A stretch of DNA of 35,122 bases from Streptomyces sp. 15-116A (GCF_025290915.1 NZ_JAOCQE010000043.1:1-35122), one strand, 5' to 3'; positions 24,408 to 34,933 are shown, counted from the first letter of the stretch. Notes: generated from the sequence alone by a model not told the origin. Numbers and translations: made by a program.

Positions 24408-24863
24408 TCAGTCGCCCTGTCCGCCGCCGGACCCGGTGCCGGTGGCATCGCCGTCGGGGTCACCCGCGGTGGCGGCCTCGTGGGCCGTGACGAACGCCTC
24501 GATGAGCCGCTGCTGGTCGGCGGTGGACACGGCCTGGAGCTCCAGGCTGTTCTCGCCCAGGGCGATGCTGACCGTGCGCACCGGGCGGTTCTCGATCCAG
24601 GTCTGGATCAGGCTCAGCACCGAGCGCAGCGCGATCGGCGCCATGGTCACCGCGAGCGCGCCGACGGTGAGCGCGTCCACCGGCTTGGCTCCCTCGGGGA
24701 TCTCACCGGCCCGGTGCAACTGGACGTCGTCCACGTCGAGTTCGAGCAGGCGGTCCCGCAACCCGCGGGTCAGCTCGTCGAGTTCTTCCTGGTCACTGTC
24801 CTGACGCCCGGTCAGGACGAGCTGCATGTGCTGCGTACCGCGGCTCACTGCCACCCCCGTCAC
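24408..24863 (-). CDS. EACC1-like small protein (effector-associated constant component)
   Basis: This protein has about 151 residues. After an N-terminal strand (MQLVLTG) and helix (DQEELDELTRGLRDRLLEL), it has a hydrophobic helix (ALTVGALAVTMAPIALRSVLSL), the segment IQTWIENRP and a last strand-helix part (VRTVSIALGENSLELQAV). That order fits EACC1, a small component found beside caspase or trypsin effectors in actinobacterial NTP-dependent conflict systems. The C-terminus is a Gly/Asp/Thr-rich tail. The start is uncertain: GTG at 24863 is the longest form, while GTGs at 24854 and 24848 have better ribosome-binding sites (AGGTGA, GGGGG). It ends 11 nt before the caspase gene. A membrane-linked role is suggested by the hydrophobic helix only. 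Confidence 0.68.
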   Translation of the reverse strand: MTGVAVSRGTQHMQLVLTGRQDSDQEELDELTRGLRDRLLELDVDDVQLHRAGEIPEGAKPVDALTVGALAVTMAPIALRSVLSLIQTWIENRPVRTVSIALGENSLELQAVSTADQQRLIEAFVTAHEAATAGDPDGDATGTGSGGGQGD

Positions 24864-24898
24864 CTGGTGTTGATCCAGCGTACAACGGGGAACGCGGC

Positions 24899-24934
24899 GA
24901 GGGCCGCACCTCCGGGAAGGGAGGTGCGGCCCTC
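24899..24934 (-). terminator. acnA terminator hairpin
   Basis: A perfect 15-bp stem (24899-24913 with 24920-24934) with a 6-nt loop starts 19 nt after the acnA stop on the minus strand. The caspase module must then have its own promoter in the short gap 24864-24898 or be reached by read-through. Confidence 0.9.
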
Positions 24935-24953
24935 AACTGCCGTGTGCTGCCGC

Positions 24954-27769
<2,816 letters not shown>

Positions 27770-27802
27770 CTGGAGTGGCGACCACGGTGCGCCTCGGCAG
27801 AT

Positions 27803-27818
27803 ATCTCGATGTCGAGAT
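27803..27818. promoter_or_regulatory. Palindrome ATCTC-N6-GAGAT, acnA/DUF1707 intergenic copy
   Basis: The palindrome TATCTCGA-TG-TCGAGATA (27802-27819) has perfect 8-bp arms and is followed by A. The same spaced form ATCTC-N6-GAGATA recurs at 28994 over the XRE-MurA promoter. It lies about 130 nt before acnA and 175 nt before the DUF1707 gene, so it could control either. Confidence 0.6.
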
Positions 27819-27908
27819 AACTCTAGTACACGGGCGCCGAATGGTCATGCCCGGGCCCGGCGTGTGATCTCTCCCGCCAGGTTGCCGCGGAGCGCTGACT
27901 GGACGCGG

Positions 27909-27918
27909 TATCGCGATA
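27909..27918. promoter_or_regulatory. Palindrome TATCGCGATA upstream of the DUF1707 gene
   Basis: A perfect 10-bp palindrome within a locally AT-rich patch (TATCGCGATATA) lies 75 nt before the DUF1707 start. It may be an operator or part of the promoter. Similar A/T-flanked TCGCGA sites are bound by some PadR-type regulators; that link is a guess. Confidence 0.35.
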
Positions 27919-27992
27919 TAGCGTTGGTCTTCCCATCGCGCCGCCGCATACCCGCGTCGCGCGGAGACGTTCGACAGGAGCAGGACGGACGC

Positions 27993-28673
27993 ATGTCAGG
28001 AGAGACACCGGCCGCCAAGGAACCCTCCGGGCCCACCCCGTCGCCCGAGCTGCGGGCGTCCCATGCCGACCGGGACCGGGTGGTGGACGTGCTGCGCATC
28101 GCGGCGGGGGACGGACTGCTGACCGCGGACGAACTGGACGAACGCCTGGAGGCCGCCCTGTCGGCGCGGACACTGGGCGAACTGGCCGTGCTCACCGCCG
28201 ATCTGCCGGCCGTGTCGACCGCTGCTCCCGGTGCCGGGACAGCGGGTGCGGAGGTCAAGGAGGTCGTCCGGATCGAGGGGGCGTTCAGCGGCGCGGTCAA
28301 GCGGACGGGCCGCTGGGTGCTGCCGCGACGGCTGGAGCTCGCGGTGGCCTGGTGTGACGTGACGCTCGACCTCACGGAGGCCGTGATCACACAGGACACC
28401 CTGCGGATCGACGTGGGCATGGCCGGGAAGAGCCTGACGCTGATCACGAGGCCGGGCATCGAGGTCGACACCGACGGCCTGGCCTTGGTCCACTGCAAGT
28501 TCAGGCACCGCCGCGCGCGGACATCCACGGACACACCGACCACGCTGCGCGTGGAACTGACCGGCCAGAAGGTCCACGGCAAGGTGGTGGTGCGGCCCCC
28601 GCGCCGGACGTTCGGGCAGTGGCTGCTGCGCCGGCCCGTGTTCCCTCCCTCCCGGCCGTCCCTCTCCCCATGA
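27993..28673 (+). CDS. DUF1707 SHOCT-like domain protein
   Basis: This 226-residue protein has an N-terminal DUF1707 domain (about residues 19-72), with the pattern LRASHADRDRVVDVLRIAAGDG, then LTADELDERLEAALSART and LGELAVLTADLP. The C-terminal half is a beta-rich region of the type often found with it (ELAVAWCDVTLDLTEA, LRIDVGMAGKSLTLITRPG). There is no signal peptide or membrane helix. In Streptomyces such proteins often sit near the membrane or next to regulators and have no settled function. The ATG at 27993 follows a purine-rich CAGGA sequence; the upstream open frame to 27762 crosses promoter palindromes and is not coding. It is divergent from acnA. Confidence 0.8.
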   Translation: MSGETPAAKEPSGPTPSPELRASHADRDRVVDVLRIAAGDGLLTADELDERLEAALSARTLGELAVLTADLPAVSTAAPGAGTAGAEVKEVVRIEGAFSGAVKRTGRWVLPRRLELAVAWCDVTLDLTEAVITQDTLRIDVGMAGKSLTLITRPGIEVDTDGLALVHCKFRHRRARTSTDTPTTLRVELTGQKVHGKVVVRPPRRTFGQWLLRRPVFPPSRPSLSP

Positions 28674-28690
28674 CCCCGGACATCCGGGGT
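28673..28690 (+). terminator. Small hairpin at the end of the DUF1707 gene
   Basis: ACCCCGG-ACAT-CCGGGGT, a 7-bp perfect stem with a 4-nt loop, begins at the last base of the stop codon. It may be a weak terminator before the DUF4236 gene. Confidence 0.45.
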
Positions 28691-28738
28691 AAGCGCACTG
28701 AGACACGGTCAGGTTCCCGACGTTGAGGGGAGGCAGGG

Positions 28739-28942
28739 ATGCCGCTCACCTTCCGCAAGAGCTTCCGCATCCTTCCGGGGGTGCGGCTGAACATCAACAA
28801 GCGCTCCTGGTCCATCACCACGGGCAGCAAGAACGGTCCCCGGTACACCCGGAGCAGCACCGGACGTCGTACGACATCGATGGATTTGCCGGGACCTTTC
28901 GGCTGGCGGCGCACACGGAGCAGTCGTAGCACCAGGGGCTGA
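28739..28942 (+). CDS. DUF4236 small protein
   Basis: This 67-residue basic protein has the pattern MPLTFRKSFRILPGVRLNIN, then SWSITTG, GRRTTSMDLPGP. The FRKSF-x-ILPGVRLNI start is typical of DUF4236, small proteins of unknown role found in bacteria and phages. The ATG has GGGGAGG 5 nt upstream, a strong ribosome-binding site. The C-terminal end is Arg/Ser-rich. It lies 65 nt after the DUF1707 gene on the same strand and could be cotranscribed. Confidence 0.75.
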   Translation: MPLTFRKSFRILPGVRLNINKRSWSITTGSKNGPRYTRSSTGRRTTSMDLPGPFGWRRTRSSRSTRG

Positions 28943-28993
28943 ATCGGGCACCCTTGACGTCATGTCACCCGAATGGACCCCCCAAGAGGTGCC

Positions 28994-29009
28994 ATCTCAT
29001 ATCTGAGAT
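28994..29009. promoter_or_regulatory. Palindrome ATCTC-N6-GAGAT over the XRE-MurA promoter
   Basis: ATCTCA-TATC-TGAGAT has perfect 6-bp arms and touches the -10 hexamer of the next gene. The spaced half-sites ATCTC and GAGATA are the same as in the palindrome at 27803. A protein bound here would cover the -10 to -35 region. As the gene itself encodes an XRE helix-turn-helix, self-control is plausible. Confidence 0.6.
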
Positions 29010-29014
29010 AGCCT
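29009..29014 (+). promoter_or_regulatory. -10 element of a probable leaderless transcript
   Basis: TAGCCT lies exactly 7 nt before the ATG at 29022 and there is no ribosome-binding site, which is the arrangement of leaderless Streptomyces genes, where transcription starts at the A of ATG. No clear -35 is seen. Confidence 0.5.
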
Positions 29015-29021
29015 CAACCCC

Positions 29022-30551
29022 ATGGCAGACGACTACCTCGTACGCATCGGCAAGCTCATCCGCGACGCCCGGCAACACCGGGGCTGGACGCAAGCGCAGC
29101 TCGCGGAAGCGCTCGCCACCAGCCAGAGCGCCGTCAACCGCATCGAACGCGGCAACCAGAACATCAGCCTTGAGATGATCGCCCGTATCGGCGAGGCCCT
29201 GGACAGCGAGATCGTGTCCCTGGGCTACGCGGGGCCGATGCATCTGCGCGTGGTGGGCGGCCGCCGGCTCTCCGGTGCCATCGACGTCAAGACGAGCAAG
29301 AACGCGTGCGTGGCACTGCTGTGCGCCTCGCTGCTCAACAGCGGGCGCACCGTGCTGCGCCGCGTCGCCCGCATCGAGGAGGTGTACCGCCTCTTGGAGG
29401 TGCTGGGCTCCATCGGCGTCCGCGCCCGGTGGATCAACGACGGCGTCGACCTGGAGATCGTGCCGCCGGCCGAACTCGACCTCGACGCCATCGACGCGGA
29501 CGCCGCCCGCCGCACCCGCTCCATCATCATGTTCCTCGGCCCGCTGCTGCACCGCATGGACCGCTTCAAGCTGCCGTACGCCGGCGGCTGCGACCTCGGC
29601 ACCCGCACCGTCGAGCCGCACATGATCGCGCTGCGCCGCTTCGGCCTCGACATCGCCGCCACCGAGGGCCAGTACCACGCGATGGTGGACCGCGCCGTCA
29701 GCCCCGACCGCCCGATCGTGCTGACCGAGCGCGGGGACACGGTCACCGAGAACGCGCTCCTGGCCGCGGCCCGGCACGACGGCATCACCGTCATCCGCAA
29801 CGCCTCCTCCAACTACATGGTCCAGGACCTGTGCTTCTTCCTGGAGGCGCTGGGGGTGAAGGTCGACGGCATCGGCACGACGACGCTCACCGTGCACGGT
29901 GTCCCGGACATCGACGTCGACGTCGACTACTCCCCGTCCGAGGACCCGGTCGAGGCGATGAGCCTGGTGGCCGCGGCCGTCGTGACCGAGTCGGAGCTGA
30001 CGGTGCGCCGGGTGCCGATCGAGTTCCTGGAGATCGAGCTGGCGGTCCTGGAGGAGATGGGCCTCGACCACGACCGCACGCCGGAGTACTTCGCCGACAA
30101 CGGCCGTACCCGCCTGGTGGACCTGACGGTGCGCCCCTCCAAGCTCGAAGCGCCGATCGACAAGATCCACCCCATGCCCTTCCCGGGCCTGAACATCGAC
30201 AACGTCCCGTTCTTCGCGGCGATCGCGGCGGTGGCGCAGGGCAAGACCCTCATCCACGACTGGGTCTACGACAACCGCGCGATCTACCTCACCGACCTCA
30301 ACAGGCTCGGCGGGCGCCTGCAGTTGCTGGACCCGCACCGCGTCCTGGTCGAGGGCCCCACGCGCTGGCGCGCGGCCGAGATGATGTGCCCGCCGGCGCT
30401 GCGCCCCGCGGTGGTCGTGCTGCTGGCGATGATGGCGGCGGAGGGCACGTCGGTGCTCCGCAACGTGTATGTCATCAACCGGGGTTACGAGGACCTGGCG
30501 GAGCGGCTGAACTCGATCGGGGCACAGATCGAGACATTCCGGGACATTTAA
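29022..30551 (+). CDS. murA: MurA-like UDP-GlcNAc enolpyruvyl transferase fused to an XRE helix-turn-helix
   Basis: This protein has 509 residues. Residues about 6-62 form an XRE/Cro helix-turn-helix (IRDARQHRGWTQAQLAEALA, TSQSAVNRIERGNQNISLEM). From about 75 on it is an EPSP-synthase/MurA fold, which adds enolpyruvate to UDP-GlcNAc at the start of peptidoglycan synthesis. MurA features are kept: SKN (Lys 93, Asn 94), the active-site loop GGCDLGTRTVEPH with Cys 190, and a probable general base Asp 393 in FPGLNIDNVPFF. That last motif carries three extra residues compared with FPTDMQAQF of E. coli MurA. It has a TAA stop. From memory it corresponds to SCO5998, a second MurA of Streptomyces. 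Whether it is an enzyme, a regulator or both is open. Confidence 0.9.
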   Translation: MADDYLVRIGKLIRDARQHRGWTQAQLAEALATSQSAVNRIERGNQNISLEMIARIGEALDSEIVSLGYAGPMHLRVVGGRRLSGAIDVKTSKNACVALLCASLLNSGRTVLRRVARIEEVYRLLEVLGSIGVRARWINDGVDLEIVPPAELDLDAIDADAARRTRSIIMFLGPLLHRMDRFKLPYAGGCDLGTRTVEPHMIALRRFGLDIAATEGQYHAMVDRAVSPDRPIVLTERGDTVTENALLAAARHDGITVIRNASSNYMVQDLCFFLEALGVKVDGIGTTTLTVHGVPDIDVDVDYSPSEDPVEAMSLVAAAVVTESELTVRRVPIEFLEIELAVLEEMGLDHDRTPEYFADNGRTRLVDLTVRPSKLEAPIDKIHPMPFPGLNIDNVPFFAAIAAVAQGKTLIHDWVYDNRAIYLTDLNRLGGRLQLLDPHRVLVEGPTRWRAAEMMCPPALRPAVVVLLAMMAAEGTSVLRNVYVINRGYEDLAERLNSIGAQIETFRDI

Positions 30552-30558
30552 CGCACTG

Positions 30559-30617
30559 ATGCCGCCGCACCCTGTCCGACCTGCTGGTGAGCGGGCCGGG
30601 ACGGGGTGCGGCGGCAT
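30559..30617 (+). terminator. Terminator of the XRE-MurA gene
   Basis: A 19-bp stem (30559-30577 with 30599-30617, one T-G pair) with a 21-nt loop starts 7 nt after the stop codon. It lies between convergent genes. The gap from 30618 to 30747 shows nothing else. Confidence 0.87.
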
Positions 30618-30747
30618 GGTTCGGCCTGTGGACGATGAGGGTGAGGGAGGCCGGGTTCGGCGGCCCTCTCGGAGACCGTGCGGATCCTTGTCGTACGGGT
30701 TTCGTCGCCGACGGCGGCCTGACCGGCCGACCTGGGCGGCCCGTCCC

Positions 30748-30951
30748 TCACGACAGCGGTGTCAGCAGGTCGAGGGAACGGAGCAGGAAGAACGCCGCGG
30801 TGATCACGATTCCGGCCACGACCAGGCCGAGCCAGACGTAGGGGTGTTCCCACACGCCACCGTCCGGACGTTCCTCGTGCGCCTCCGCTGTCGAGCCCTC
30901 CACCGGAGGGGTCTCGGTGGGCCGGTGAAGTGGTTCGGTCATGCCGCTCAC
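30748..30951 (-). CDS. Small single-pass membrane protein (DUF6480-type size and layout), unknown function
   Basis: This 67-residue protein has a Pro/Glu-rich hydrophilic N-terminus of about 37 residues, one membrane helix (WLGLVVAGIVITAAFFLL) and a short tail. It resembles the small Streptomyces membrane proteins beginning with a Thr/Pro/Glu-rich head, but I cannot name the family with confidence. The GTG at 30951 overlaps the stop of the DUF4383 gene as GTGA, and AGAGGA lies 5 nt upstream. The two proteins are thus coupled and may act together in the membrane. Confidence 0.7.
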   Translation of the reverse strand: MSGMTEPLHRPTETPPVEGSTAEAHEERPDGGVWEHPYVWLGLVVAGIVITAAFFLLRSLDLLTPLS

Positions 30952-31550
30952 CGCATTCCTCTCGTCGGCGGGCGCCGCATCGGCGCTCGCGGTTCACCGG
31001 CGGCCTCGGCACTCGGTCCGGCGGGAAGGGGGCGTCGTAGCCGCTCCGCGGCCGGCAGGGCGGTGCGCGCCTCGCGTTCGCGTGCCGCCTGCTCGGGGTG
31101 CCGGCGCTGCCAGTAGGGGTTGTCGTGGGAGAGCTTGCTGGACACCCGGCCGTACATCCCGAACGTGGCGATGATCAGCCCCATGACGAAGCTGAAGATC
31201 ACGTTGGTCATGCCGAAGTCGAGGATGTTCGCGGGACGGTCCAGCACGAAGATGTGCGCGAAGCCGCTCAGGACGAAGAGCGCACCGACCGTCATGTTGA
31301 GGACGGAGGCGAAGTTGCCGCCGATCACCGCTCCGGCGAGCAGTGCCAGGCCGACGACGGTGGAGATGACGCTGAGGGCGACGTTGGTGGTCATGCCGGC
31401 GATCGTGTTCCCGGCCGTGTCGAAGGGGCTCAGTGCGTCGGCGAACCCGAGTCCCGCGAAGACCAGCAGGATGACGCCGCAGAGGCCTGCGCCGTAGCGG
31501 TAGACGGTGGCCAGATGGTGATCCAGGGGCAGTTCGTCTCTGAGCTTCAT
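30948..31550 (-). CDS. DUF4383 membrane protein
   Basis: This 200-residue membrane protein has four hydrophobic segments (about 22-40, 55-80, 82-105 and 113-135), among them VLNMTVGALFVLSGFAHIFVL, which fits the DUF4383 family. The C-terminal 60 residues are Arg/Ala-rich and probably cytoplasmic. The ATG at 31550 has no clear ribosome-binding site. The frame is open further upstream but that part looks non-coding. It is coupled to the small membrane protein downstream. Function unknown; members are often linked to stress-related loci. Confidence 0.78.
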   Translation of the reverse strand: MKLRDELPLDHHLATVYRYGAGLCGVILLVFAGLGFADALSPFDTAGNTIAGMTTNVALSVISTVVGLALLAGAVIGGNFASVLNMTVGALFVLSGFAHIFVLDRPANILDFGMTNVIFSFVMGLIIATFGMYGRVSSKLSHDNPYWQRRHPEQAAREREARTALPAAERLRRPLPAGPSAEAAGEPRAPMRRPPTRGMR

Positions 31551-31799
31551 GGTGATGTTTCGAGTCCCGTGACCGCTTTGGATGCATACGTGCCGATATG
31601 CCCGCAGTGGGGTCGACAGTCGGGTTGAGCGGTCGGCCGTGCGCTGGTCGTGCATCCGCCGTAGGCGTGCGGCCTGAAGTGCTCGAGGACGACCGGCCGC
31701 TCGCCCGGCCGCCTCGCCGCGACGGGCGCGGTGGCGCCGTGAGCCGCATGATCGGTCGGTAGGACCGGGTGCCGTGGGACGAGCCGGAAGGGGAAGGCC
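31551..31799. promoter_or_regulatory. Divergent promoter region
   Basis: These 249 bp separate the DUF4383 gene from the SDR gene. AT-rich pieces near 31580-31600 (minus strand GCATATCGGCACGTATGCAT) may hold the DUF4383 promoter. No clear hexamer pair and no gene were found. Confidence 0.35.
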
Positions 31800-33386
31800 G
31801 TGGCGACGAGCGGAGGGCGCGACGCGGAGCGGCTGCACTGTCTGGTGACCGGCGCGTCCGGGTACATCGGCGGGCGCCTGGTGCCCGAGCTGCTGGAGGC
31901 CGGTCACCGGGTGCGGTGTCTGGTCCGCTCCCCCGCCAAGCTGCGGGACCAGCCCTGGGCGGCGGACGCGGAGAGCGTGCAGGGGGACGTCACCGACCCG
32001 CGTTCGGTCGCCGAGGCGATGCGCGGTGTCGACGTCGCCTACTACCTGGTGCACGCCCTCGGATCCGGTGCGGACTTCGAGGACACCGACCGCAGGGCGG
32101 CACGCGTGTTCGCCCGCGCGGCACACGAGGCGGGCGTCCGCAGGATCGTCTACCTGGGTGGTCTCACCCCGAGTGGCGTCCCCGAGCGGTCGCTCTCCCC
32201 GCATCTGCGTTCACGCGCGGAGGTGGGCCGGATCTTCCTCGACTCCGACGTGCCCGCCACCGTACTGCGGGCGGCGGTGGTGATCGGTTCGGGGTCGGCG
32301 TCGTTCGAGATGCTGCGCTATCTGACCGAGCGGCTGCCCGTCATGGTGACACCCAGTTGGGTGCGCACCCGGACGCAGCCCATCGGGGTCCGCGACGTGC
32401 TGCGCTACCTGGCCGGGTCCGCCACCATGCCGGCCGACGTGAACCGGGCCTTCGACGTCGGCGGGCCGGACGTGCTCACCTACCGCGAGATGATGCGCCG
32501 CTACGCCGCCGTCGCGGGGCTGCGACGGCGGGTCATCGTGCCGGTCCCCGTGCTCACTCCACGGTTGTCCAGCCACTGGGTCGGCCTGGTGACACCGGTC
32601 CCTGCCTCGATCGCGCGGCCCCTGACGGAGTCGCTGCGGCATGAGGTGGTGTGCCGGGAGCACGACATCGCCCGGTACGTTCCCGATCCTCCGGGGCGGC
32701 CCCTGCCGTTCGACGAAGCCCTGGCCCTGGCCCTGCGGAGGGTCCGGGAAGCCCAGGTGGCCACCCGCTGGTCGTCCGCCTCCGTTCCCGGCGCCCCCAG
32801 CGACCCCCTCCCCACCGACCCCGACTGGGCGGGCGGCAGCCTCTACCAGGACGAGCGGGAACTGCCGGTCGACGCCTCCCCGCAGGCGCTGTGGAAGGTG
32901 GTGGAGGGAATCGGCGGCGACAACGGCTGGTACTCCTTCCCGCTGGCCTGGGCCGTACGGGGCTGGCTGGACCGGTTCGTCGGCGGGGTCGGCCTGCGCC
33001 GCGGGCGCCGGGACGCCGAGCGGCTGCGCGTCGGTGACTCGCTGGACTTCTGGCGGGTCGAGGAGATCGAACCGGAACGGCTCCTGCGGCTGCGCGCGGA
33101 GATGCGGCTGCCGGGACTGGCGTGGCTGGAGATGTACGTCGAGACGGACGCCGGGGGCCGTACCCGGTACCGGCAGCGCGCCCTGTTCCATCCGCGCGGG
33201 CTCCTGGGCCACGCCTACTGGTGGTCCGTCTCCCCCTTCCACGCCGTCGTCTTCGGCGGCATGGCCCGCAACATCACCCAGGCCGCCGCCAAGGGCATGA
33301 CCGCCCGCACGCATCACCAGCGGCCCCGGCGCACACGGCGCCTCCGGCGTCGCCGCGCCCGCGACAGCGACCGCGGCCGCGACTGA
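31800..33386 (+). CDS. SDR-type NAD(P)-binding protein fused to DUF2867
   Basis: This protein has 528 residues. The N-terminal half is a Rossmann domain of the atypical SDR (YbjT/NmrA-like) class with VTGASGYIGGRL (16-27), GDVTDPRSV and an IVYLGGL strand. The C-terminal part, about 330-500, matches DUF2867 (GWYSFPLAWAVRGWLDRFVGG, DFWRVEEIEPERLLRL, GHAYWWSVSPFHAVVFGGM). It ends in an Arg-rich tail. Such proteins are often annotated as nucleoside-diphosphate-sugar epimerases, though the usual YxxxK pair is not evident, so enzyme activity is doubtful. The GTG has AAGGGG 6 nt upstream. Its stop lies next to the ribosome-binding site of the photolyase gene, so both are likely in one operon, often stress- or light-linked. 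Confidence 0.85.
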   Translation: MATSGGRDAERLHCLVTGASGYIGGRLVPELLEAGHRVRCLVRSPAKLRDQPWAADAESVQGDVTDPRSVAEAMRGVDVAYYLVHALGSGADFEDTDRRAARVFARAAHEAGVRRIVYLGGLTPSGVPERSLSPHLRSRAEVGRIFLDSDVPATVLRAAVVIGSGSASFEMLRYLTERLPVMVTPSWVRTRTQPIGVRDVLRYLAGSATMPADVNRAFDVGGPDVLTYREMMRRYAAVAGLRRRVIVPVPVLTPRLSSHWVGLVTPVPASIARPLTESLRHEVVCREHDIARYVPDPPGRPLPFDEALALALRRVREAQVATRWSSASVPGAPSDPLPTDPDWAGGSLYQDERELPVDASPQALWKVVEGIGGDNGWYSFPLAWAVRGWLDRFVGGVGLRRGRRDAERLRVGDSLDFWRVEEIEPERLLRLRAEMRLPGLAWLEMYVETDAGGRTRYRQRALFHPRGLLGHAYWWSVSPFHAVVFGGMARNITQAAAKGMTARTHHQRPRRTRRLRRRRARDSDRGRD

Positions 33387-33400
33387 GGAGGCGCCCCCTC

Positions 33401-34903
33401 GTGCACTGGCTCTTCGGCGACCAGCTCGGCCCCCACTTCCTCACCCCGGACGAGGACGGGGAGCCCGGACCCGACACACCCCTGCTCATGATCGAGGCCC
33501 GCTCCGTGTTCCGGCGGCGCCGGTTCCACCGGGCCAAGGCCCATCTCGTCCTGTCCGCCATGCGCCACCGCGCGGCCGAACTCGGCGACCGCGTCACGTA
33601 CGTACGCGCCGAGACCTACCGGGAGGGCCTCGACCGAGCGACGCGCGGGCGTCCGGTCGGTGTCCACCACCCGACCTCACACGCGGCGCTCCGCCTGGTG
33701 CGGTCGCTCGGACAGGTGACGGTGCGTCCCGCGCGCGGGTTCCTCGTGCCGATGGCCGGCTTCGCCGCGTGGGCGGACGGCCACGGCGGGAAGCGGCGGC
33801 TTCGGCTGGAGGACTTCTACCACTGGGTGCGTCGCGAGCACGGCCTCCTCATGGACGGCGGCCGGCCGGCGGGTGACCGGTGGAACCTGGACCACGACAA
33901 CCGGGAGCCGCCGCCCCGCGACACCACCTCCCTCGGCATCGCCCGTCCGTACCGGCCGCGCGAGGACGGCATCGACGACGAGGTCCGCCACGACCTCGAC
34001 CGCTGGGAGCGCGACGGCGACGTCTCCTTCGCCGGGCGGGACGGGCCCCGCCTGTTCCCCGCGACCCGCGCGGAGGCGCGTCGGGCCCTGCGACGCTTCG
34101 TCGAGCACCGGCTCGCCACGTTCGGACCGTACGAGGACGCGATGCTGGCCGCCGACCCGGTCATGAGCCACAGCCTGCTCTCCTCCTCGCTCAACCTCGG
34201 CCTGCTCGACCCCGCCGAATGCGTCGCGCAGGCGGAGCGGGAGTGGCGTGCGGGCGGGGCGCCGCTGAACAGCGTGGAGGGCTTCGTCCGGCAGATCGCC
34301 GGCTGGCGCGAGTACGTGTGGCAGCTGTACTGGTACTTCGGCGAGGACTACCGCCGCTCCAACGCGCTGCGGCACACGGCCCCGCTGCCCGACTGGTGGA
34401 ACGACCTGGACGCGGACGCCGTCCGGGCCAACTGCCTGCGCACGGTCCTGGCCCAGGTGCGCGACACGGGGTGGACGCACCACATCCCCCGGCTGATGAT
34501 CCTCGGCAGTCACGCACTCCAGCGGGGCTGGGACCCCGCCGCCGTCACGGACTGGTTCCACCGCTGCTTCGTCGACGGCTACGACTGGGTCATGCTCCCC
34601 AATGTCGTCGGCATGTCCCAGTACGCCGACGGGGGACGCATGACGACCAAGCCCTACACCTCGGGCGGCGCCTACATCAACCGCATGAGCGACCTGTGCG
34701 GCCCCTGCGCCTACCGGCCGGGCGACCGGACCGGGGAGCACGCGTGCCCCTACACGGCCGGCTACTGGGCGTTCCTCGACCGGCACCGGGAACGGCTGGC
34801 CGGCAATCACCGCATCGCCCAGCCGGTGCGGCAGCTCGACCGCCTCGCCGACCTCGCGGACGTACGGGAACAGGAACGCGCGCGGGGTGACGCACCGCCC
34901 TGA
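33401..34903 (+). CDS. phrB: FeS-type prokaryotic (6-4) photolyase/cryptochrome-related protein
   Basis: This 500-residue protein has an HWLFGDQLGPHF start, typical of the deoxyribodipyrimidine photolyase-related (FeS-BCP) family, which repairs UV (6-4) photoproducts with FAD and light. Cysteines 345, 433, 436 and 449 (NCLRTVL, DLCGPC, HACPY) have exactly the spacing of the [4Fe-4S] ligands Cys 350, 438, 441 and 454 of Agrobacterium PhrB. Other family stretches are WNLDHDNREP, SSSLNLGLLDP, FVRQIAGWREYVW and MTTKPYTSGGAYINRMS. The GTG at 33401 follows AGGAGG by 9 nt, and that site overlaps the stop region of the SDR gene. These proteins also bind a lumazine antenna. Repair activity is inferred from homology. 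Confidence 0.93.
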   Translation: MHWLFGDQLGPHFLTPDEDGEPGPDTPLLMIEARSVFRRRRFHRAKAHLVLSAMRHRAAELGDRVTYVRAETYREGLDRATRGRPVGVHHPTSHAALRLVRSLGQVTVRPARGFLVPMAGFAAWADGHGGKRRLRLEDFYHWVRREHGLLMDGGRPAGDRWNLDHDNREPPPRDTTSLGIARPYRPREDGIDDEVRHDLDRWERDGDVSFAGRDGPRLFPATRAEARRALRRFVEHRLATFGPYEDAMLAADPVMSHSLLSSSLNLGLLDPAECVAQAEREWRAGGAPLNSVEGFVRQIAGWREYVWQLYWYFGEDYRRSNALRHTAPLPDWWNDLDADAVRANCLRTVLAQVRDTGWTHHIPRLMILGSHALQRGWDPAAVTDWFHRCFVDGYDWVMLPNVVGMSQYADGGRMTTKPYTSGGAYINRMSDLCGPCAYRPGDRTGEHACPYTAGYWAFLDRHRERLAGNHRIAQPVRQLDRLADLADVREQERARGDAPP

Positions 34904-34933
34904 GCGCGCTCGCGGGGTGCACCGCGCCTTGAG

